Part shown: positions 57,559 through 64,000 of the stretch, piece after piece
Layout of the letters: each line of letters starts with the position of its first letter
How positions within the stretch are numbered: position 1 is the stretch's first letter
Assembly: GCA_029931535.1 (NCBI GenBank)
Contig: JAQPZY010000962.1
Coordinates: 496,001 to 560,000, forward strand
Direction of reading: 5' to 3'
DNA: 64,000 nucleotides
Origin: Margaritifera margaritifera
Lineage: Eukaryota; Mollusca; Bivalvia; Unionida; Margaritiferidae
Notes under the pieces: generated by a model
The model's database searches: none
The model's input: only the letters and a program-made list of their open reading frames with translations
What the model was told of the DNA's origin: nothing
Translations under genes and position numbers: made by a program

Positions 57559-57660
57559 TGAAAGAGTTTATCTCCCTGAAGTGTTACTGTTACATTTTTA
57601 GAACTTAACTTTTGACCGCTATATCGCCAGAACTTTTCTGATGTTCCGTGAAACCATGTA
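57559..57660 (+). repeat. Segment similar to LINE-D upstream region
   Basis: TTTATTTGAAAGAGTTTATC, then ACATTTTTAGAACTTAACTT, then CGCTATATCGCCAGAACTTT align in order with 60248-60366, just ahead of LINE-D ORF1. It may be a fragment of the 5' untranslated region of the same LINE family, or a repeat that LINE-D inserted into. Confidence 0.65.
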
Positions 57661-60247
57661 CCTAAATAGACACATACTGAGAACATCGAGAATCAGAGGA
57701 ATGAAAATGATCGAATGTTCGGAATCTCATCATTTAAGGTCATAAATTAGATATATATCAAAACTGCAATATTATTCATTCAATATTTTTAAATATTTAT
57801 AGATTTTTCAGCATACTGTGGAAGATACCCTCTTAGAATGTTCAATGAGGTCAGTGGTAGCATGTGATGTTATCGTGTCTGTTCGTCTTTGCATACTAAG
57901 GAAGTGTGATGTATCACAAAAGTCAACCTTCACAGCCTCATGGATAGAAATCTTTCATTTGTAATTTTTTTTTGTAACAGGTCTTAATTAAAATTGTCAA
58001 AGGATTCGGGTATATTCACAAGAGTTACTTTCTTGACAAACCAAATGAATCGGAATGTTCCTCTTTAAGATGTTTCTTGCAAATCTAGATTTTATCTTTC
58101 TAATTATTTCTTTTTTGTTTATTTGTTTCGAAAGACGTTTACTTGGCCCAAGTGCTGCATGGTAATTATCCAAATAACTAAAGCAAGATTTAATTTCATG
58201 CATTTGCTCATGTAATTTATGTCTTTCCTAATGTTAAAAGTAGACATATTATGTAACAACCACGTATATGACGTGTCTTTTTCTAGCTGTTTACCGTAAA
58301 GACCCCTACATTTACCCTGGTAAATAAAGTTGTGAACCCAATGAGAAGAGTTTCAAGCTGCTTAAGTAATAACGTTCAAGTGTTTAAGAAGCGAAACATG
58401 CAGCAGAACACCTACGTCGATACTAGCTTTTCACAGATGAGTAGTAATAAATGACTACGTCTTAACCCTTGAGCTTACTTTGTTCATATTTCGCAAAGAC
58501 AAATCAGAACTATTCTTCCGCTGTAATTAATTTTTAAAAAAATCATGTGTGTACATAATCTATTGTTGCCATATTCCGACACGGTGTCAGATTTTTGGCC
58601 AAAACACAAGTAAGATTTATAGTAGACTTATTGATATTTCTCTAATAAGGCATGACTTTTACTTATAAACCATTGCGGTATGCCGGTAGTCATTTTATAT
58701 GTTTTCTAAATGCCAAAAGGTGAATACATTAGTTATTTATTTTATTATTTACAGACAGCGGTTTTTGGTACATTGAAAAGAAATATTTGAGATTCTGGGA
58801 GATTGTTTAGGAACCAATACTTCTTCGCTCTTTCACAAATATGGACAATGACTTTCCTGCTGTTGACACTGGAGAATTTTGATTAATTTCCTTATTTTCG
58901 AATCGTGTATTGCCTGCTACTGTAGTAAATTTAGTAAATTATGTACAGCAAAATGATTATTTTCTATCAGATTTTGTTATTTAAAACGTACAAAAAATGG
59001 GCGTCTAAGTCATCGTATTCAGTCAAATATTTGAGTGATGTGAATATTTTATGCATCCTGTACCAAATTGTGAGAAATATAAAAAATGCATGGTCAAAAT
59101 TGAAATTTCATGATTTTTATAATTTCTGTGATATGATAAGTTGTATATTGCCATGTACATGTTTTATTGGTCGATACTTATTACACTAAGATGTGCTCAA
59201 GTCATACAAGTAGAATGTCCATGACTATTCGTGGTAAGGAGCGCGGAGTATTTTGGGCTGCCCATGTACTTACTATGTTACTTCTAAATCAAGAATTGCA
59301 TGTCCGAGACACTAAATCAGAAGTTTATCGTCGCGAAAACATATATGCAATTATTTAACAGAAAGTGACAGTGACAATAAATATAGTGTAAATGGGGCAT
59401 ATAATTAGTGAGTTTCTGTGATATCACCTGGAGCCACCACTTTCCACAAAATGAGAAAGAGATTTAAGCCACATTTTCGGTCCACTCACTCTGAAAGCTT
59501 TTTTTTTTTTTTTTTAGTTAGTTTTGAATTTAAGGATCGGTTTAAATTGCTTTCTTAATTTTATTTCTTTAGGTTCTTATCTGATTGTAAAAAAAAAAAA
59601 CGTTTTGTACAGGTAATGACGCAGTCATGGTATATCTAAAAGACGCACCAACATGTTAATGACTTGTGCATTGTATTTATACATCGTCTATCTTGTCTAT
59701 GGGAATTACTAACATAATGCATTTTAAAACATTTTCTTTTTGAAAGCATTTTTACATTCGATTTATTTATCTAGATTTTTTTATACCATGGGAACTGTTT
59801 TGCAGTATCGTAATTTTTTCCGATGGCCATATTTGTGAATGTTTCGTTTCTTTCGTTGTTGCTTTTTTTTGTAGTTGTTTTGTTTTGTTTGTATTTATTT
59901 GGGTTTTATTTTGTTGTTGTTGTTGTTGTCATTTTGTTTTGTACAAATGGAGTGGGTTGAGCCCGATGTGATAAGAACAAAATGTGATGAAAAAGATTAT
60001 TCTTTTTTAACTTGTTCCTAAAATAGTAGCGGCTAATAGTTACATTAAACCACGATTTCCTAAGGGATTTGTATAAGACTGGAACATTATTATAAAATTA
60101 TTACCTTATATATAAATTAAGTTGCTACAAGAACTATGTATGAATTGCACTTACTTATTTTCCTATTTACAGTAATCATGTTATCACTGTGTGGAACTTA
60201 TCTTTACCGTTTATCTTTGATCTTGTATGGCTTTATGCTAATCTTTA
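57661..60247. other. No gene seen
   Basis: About 2.6 kb of AT-rich sequence with T and A runs (for example 59500-59516, 59590-59600) and TTG/GTT-rich tracts near 59910-59940. Open stretches at 58941-59189 and 59167-59358 are unassigned. Confidence 0.4.
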
Positions 60248-60383
60248 TTGGAAGGATTTATGTTCCTAAAGATTATTTGCGCAATTTTTCATCTTTACAT
60301 TTTTAGAACTTAACTTTGAATCTGCTGTACCTATCCAGTATTGTGCTCCTGTACCAATAAACCACAAGACAGAAGTAACAAGA
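60248..60383 (+). other. Probable LINE-D 5' untranslated region
   Basis: The segment directly ahead of the first ATG of LINE-D ORF1 and similar to 57559-57660. No transcription start element is recognised. Confidence 0.45.
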
Positions 60384-61270
60384 ATGGACACCGAGGATTC
60401 AGATAGTGATGAACCGTGCACTTGTCAATTCGAACGTAGCATTCTTGAAGAAATAAGAGAAACATATGGCAAATTAGACAGACAATCATTTAAGCGTGAG
60501 TTATCTAGTAGTCTTGACATAGCGTCCCTTCGCCATAATCGCAGTAAAAACAAGCAGAGTAGAACCGACAGTCTGAGCTATATAAAGAATCTGCAAGAAA
60601 CTGGACAATCGAGTGATATGGATCAATCAAAGAGCAATGCATCGACAGACGATTTGGAGAATAATAAAAATGAACAAACTGCAACTAAGGCAATACGAAA
60701 AATGTATTGATCTAAAACAATTTATAAAGAATGAACTAAACGTCAATTATGCAAATATTATGAAAGAAATGAAGAAAACGATAAGAGATATCGGTTTTTT
60801 GAATGAGATGACCCAATATAAGGAGGAGAAAATAACACCACTCGAATCTTGCATACACAAGGCTAGGGAGTCGGAACCTCGATTGGACGCAGACCTAAAT
60901 GCAACGGCAGAAGTAATAAAGAGTCAGGCAATGGTAATTGAAAAGCTGCAAACCGTAAATGAGAAGCAAATTGAAACCATATGTGTGCAATTCAATTTCA
61001 ACTCACAAACGTAATACAGCTGTCTTGCTCGTATTCCTGGATGACCAGTTCTTCTCGCATATCTATGAATACACCAAGTGCACCCAATACAACACCGAAC
61101 AAAATCGTAATCGATATCCAACATCAAGAGTCTCGTGCCAGAATTTTGTCAGACCAACAGGATTATGTAAATAGCGGCTTAACCAATGTCAGGCATCTCA
61201 CAGAAGAAAATCGCAGTTCAGAAGTGTCGCAATCTCCGACAGAAAGACCCCGAACACTATAGCACAAAGT
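60384..61270 (+). pseudogene. LINE-D ORF1 protein, N-terminal and coiled-coil part, frameshifted
   Basis: A good ATG (AAGAATGGAC) at 60384 opens MDTEDSDSDEPCTCQFERSI, an acidic head, then a polar stretch ending at 60710. An overlapping frame (60613-61014) continues with KQFIKNELNVNYANIMKEMK, EKITPLESCIHKARESEPRL, and AMVIEKLQTVNEKQIETI. That is a heptad-like coiled coil, as expected for the trimerisation region of LINE ORF1 proteins. A third frame (60981-61262) gives a Ser/Thr/Pro-rich tail. The overlaps and frame changes show one ORF broken by small indels. Confidence 0.65.
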
Positions 61271-61655
61271 GTGATACGGGCAGCAGAAAAGGCAAAATTG
61301 GATGAATTGTAGACCGACGAGAAATATCGGCTACTAAAAATACCCCATTCACCACATATGACATGAATCTTAGGACTAATGTATCTAAACCAATCCAGGT
61401 ACGAATCAATGATGTGGCATTCAGTGGAGTGAAAAGAAACCCGAAAACAAAATGGTTGTTGTTATCTCGAATTAAGGGGACTACGGTCCAGAGGAGCTAA
61501 ATCAAGTAAGAATACTAAAAAAGTGGTCGAATGATAGCGGAGAAACTTTTACCGTTCGAGTTAATGTTCCGGAAACGCTACTCGGCAGAACTTTGCAACA
61601 GGGGTTTTGGCCAAAGTTTGTATTAGCCAGGGAATGGTATGATAGATACATGATT
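61271..61655 (+). pseudogene. LINE-D ORF1 protein, C-terminal domain
   Basis: Contains ILKKWSNDSGETFTVRVNVP near 61510-61570, then LQQGFWPKFVLAREWYDRY near 61590-61650, matching LINE-A ORF1 (ILKHWRVRGGKDAFTVLV and FWADFFLAREWYETY). The alternation of a short basic strand, FTVxV and the AREWY block is the best marker of this LINE family in the window. Confidence 0.7.
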
Positions 61656-62100
61656 CCGTGTACGCAACCTACCTACAATGGAGTGTTTGGTTATGATTTG
61701 CATGACTTTTCTAAACATATTGACGTGGAACGCGACGGGCATTACGTCAGAAACGCAGAATTCGATGTAGGGAAGATCTGTAGAATAGTAAGACTGTATA
61801 AGAAGGTTCCGAGACAAGATTTCTTTTCAATAAAAGTAGACGAAGACATAATTCGGGACCATCATTTGATTCGTTACGCGTGGCGTCAGCATTTTGAAAA
61901 ACCAGGAACTGAAACACTAGACAATCATTTCAACGAATCATTAGCTGATGAAATTAGGAATGCTGTGAAGAATATTGTGGATTCAAATATTAAAGAAGGA
62001 ACAGACAATCAGCTGTGTGGTAACATATAGCAAAATTATATTGAAAAGGTTCTGAGAGAGCTGAAGAAACATAAATCACGTTTCATGATAAAATACATGC
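61656..62100 (+). pseudogene. LINE-D pre-RT linker directly fused after ORF1; endonuclease deleted
   Basis: The open frame that holds the ORF1 C-terminal AREWYDRY continues without a stop into AEFDVGKICRIVRLYKKVPR and RYAWRQHFEKPGTETLDNHF. These align with the linker of LINE-A (AELDISAF..., ELWANHFSSL, YDDNHF). In LINE-A about 800 bp of endonuclease lies between these two parts; here there is none. An internal deletion has therefore joined ORF1 to the pre-RT region, in frame by chance. Confidence 0.7.
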
Positions 62101-62189
62101 AGAACATGTAATCTATGTTCATAAATCAATTAGTCACATTTTGTGCTATATATACAATAGCAACGTCTCCTTGGAAACATATCCTGACT

Positions 62190-62960
62190 ATTTTAAATGT
62201 GTAATCGTTGTTTTCCTATTTTAAAAGGTGGAAAGAAAGATAGGCTATACCTGAATAACTTTAGAGACACTTCTGACGTTCCCGTTTTTCAAAAAACATT
62301 TGAAAAAATACTGCTGAAGAGACTTACTCAATTTATTGAAAGAAACAATTTTCCTCACCCGTTACAACAGAGATTTTGAGACTAATGTAGTAGTACTACT
62401 GCGGCATTTTTTTATATATATAAAAGAATGAATAGCCCACTATTGAAAAGGACACTCAAAAGTATATGCTGCATTCCTGGACAATATGAAGTCATGATGG
62501 CCATTTCTATAAGCTTTACCCTCTTGAAGTAAATGGAAAAGTGTGGAGATTGATTCATGATTCTTTTTGAGATGTTAGTGCCCTTTTTTGCTCAACGTCC
62601 ACCGTTCGAGACGATACTCAGAAAACCAGGGGTAGGTCAAGGAAGAACGCTTTCAGCGTGGCTATTGTTAATCATGATAAATGACGTCATATCTTTATTT
62701 GAGTCAACAAAATCTGGAATACAAGTTGGTACCTTAAGCATCATATGTGTTCAACTACCTGATGACACGACCTTGCTACCCTCATCATTTAATGGCATGG
62801 GTATTCTGCTTCAAAACCTTCATGACATTGCAACTAAGTGGAGAATGCGATACAATGCTGATCAAAGCAATGTTGTCATATTTTCAAAGATCAGAATCCT
62901 GCAAGAAACCTGATTTACGCTCGGAGATAAGCAGATTCCTATAGTGTCGTCAAGAACATA
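62190..62960 (+). pseudogene. LINE-D reverse transcriptase, broken
   Basis: RT motifs run in order: PILKGGKKDRLYLNNFRDTS near 62216-62275 and KTFEKILLKRLTQFIERNNF near 62293-62352 (early blocks), then VGQGRTLSAWLLLIMINDVI near 62630-62690 (motif B, Pro of the usual GVRQGxxLSP replaced) and QLPDDTTLLPSSF near 62750-62790 (motif C; the DD pair is kept, Tyr-Ala is Leu-Pro). Motif A should lie at 62400-62560 but is lost among stops. Family features point to the same CR1/Jockey-group element as LINE-A. Confidence 0.85.
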
Positions 62961-64000
62961 TGCTGGGTTACTCTTTCCTCACACCTTTTTAATACTGTTA
63001 CAGTGAAAAATGCTGGAGAAAAAGGAAGGTCAGCATTTTATTCCCTTGTAAGGGATTGGGGATTGGCATTAGAAAGGATATTATGAATCCAGTTGATAGT
63101 GGTAAAATCTGGACAAAAATAGTTTTACCTACTGTAATGTATGAATGCGAATTGTGGTCAAACTTAACTCACTCATAGATATATGATCTAAAGGTTTGTC
63201 AAAGAAAAGCTACTAGAAGATTTCAAGTTGTCGATCAGCGCTCACGTAAAGAGACAACTATAAGCAGTCTTTGATTGTGGTCAGTTGATGGATATGTTGA
63301 TAAATCAAATTAGGTTCTTCAATAAAATCTGTAGAGCAAAAGGTTTATTATAATGGACAATTGTGTTCAACAGAAGAATTCTTAATTTCTTGATACACGG
63401 GCGTGAGAGCATTGGTTTTGTTAAAGATATATACCGTGTTGTTGTGAAATACAATTTTGAGACTTTTTCCATTTATGCGTGAATACACTATATTCTGTGT
63501 CGAACCCTATATCGAAGAAGAGAGATTGTGGAGATCAAAACTGGAATCGAGACCTAAACTACTGATCTTCAACCATTCGCTGTATGGAAGCTTGAAAATG
63601 TTTATCTGATAAGACTAGGTCTTTTTCCAACATTACATATTTAACAATGTGTTCAATTTCCTCTGAGGATGATTATAATTGTAAACTTTGTAAAAGATTA
63701 GTTGCAGACAGAGTCAAGCATATGCTCCTATTTAGCCAAAACCTAAACGATGATGCAATATTATATTTGAGTATTATAAATAATACTCAGTAGACATAGT
63801 AGACTCATGCTGGCTTTCTGTCAGGACGATGACACTCTACTTCACATCCTGCTGGTTAAGAAATTGAGAAACGTTGCCTTTATGGATATAAAAAAATTCA
63901 TGTGTTTGGCGGCAGAAGGATTAGAGTTGATGTATGGAAGAACAAATGCTTGAAGATTAGATTAATTAAAGCTAACGCGATAATTCATTTAAACGGTGTT
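62961..64000 (+). pseudogene. LINE-D C-terminal region, cut by window edge
   Basis: After the RT domain the plus strand holds decayed thumb and connection sequence (for example YECELW near 63140). Near 63659-63750 it reads SSEDDYNCKLCKRLVADRVK followed by H, a Cys-x2-Cys...His pattern in which the last Cys of the usual LINE zinc-binding tail is Ser. Near 63803-63950 a second block reads LMLAFCQDDDTLLHILLV and continues for about 30 residues. Frames are broken. The 3' end of the element is not reached or not recognisable before the window ends. Confidence 0.65.

Overview
This window looks like accessory DNA from an invertebrate animal genome: AT-rich, dense in repeats, and without a single intact long reading frame or bacterial-style gene cluster. 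The mixture of CR1/Jockey-group LINEs, very short hAT-type elements, a Polinton-type integrase relic, microsatellites and many minisatellites fits a lophotrochozoan, most likely a mollusc such as a bivalve. That placement is inference from style, not from a marker gene. I found no convincing complete host gene. Two or three short open stretches (around 35.8-36.4 kb and 46.8-47.1 kb, minus strand) could be exons but are unassigned.

Layout. 1-3416 is a decayed LINE on the minus strand (ORF1, endonuclease, start of reverse transcriptase), running off the left edge. 4.2-9.3 kb is unremarkable AT-rich sequence. 9.3-10.1 kb has a duplicated AT microsatellite, a tRNA-like fragment and the first, truncated copy of a double-hairpin transposon. 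10.2-12.7 kb is a second minus-strand LINE. 13.3 kb holds a 230-bp hAT-type element with perfect 8-bp target duplications. 14.7-17.9 kb carries two satellite-like arrays (50-bp and 44-bp units). 18-22.5 kb is nearly featureless. 22.5-36 kb is a dense mosaic of minisatellites, three more copies of the double-hairpin element, a Jockey-like LINE (29.5-31.3 kb), a second copy of the 230-bp hAT-type element and a pair of diverged dispersed repeats. 38-52 kb has more minisatellites, a Polinton-type integrase pseudogene (40.65-41.43 kb) and a 180-bp hAT-type element (48.4 kb). 53.7-55.1 kb is a 1.4-kb element made almost wholly of two diverged inverted arms. 57.4 kb has a long imperfect hairpin. 60.2-64 kb is a plus-strand LINE of the same family as the left-edge one, with its endonuclease deleted, running off the right edge.

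How it works together. Nothing here forms an operon or pathway. The coding relics are parts of self-copying elements (ORF1 protein, endonuclease and reverse transcriptase for the LINEs; integrase for the Polinton), all visibly broken. The short elements have no coding capacity and would depend on transposases encoded elsewhere.

The most striking item is the double-hairpin transposon family (four copies). Each complete copy carries two consecutive long palindromes. The second has the loop in reverse complement and differs from the first in the stem by paired changes on both arms, so base pairing is kept. Also notable are the exact 23-copy 44-bp array whose only variable site is one CpG, and the 1.4-kb foldback element.
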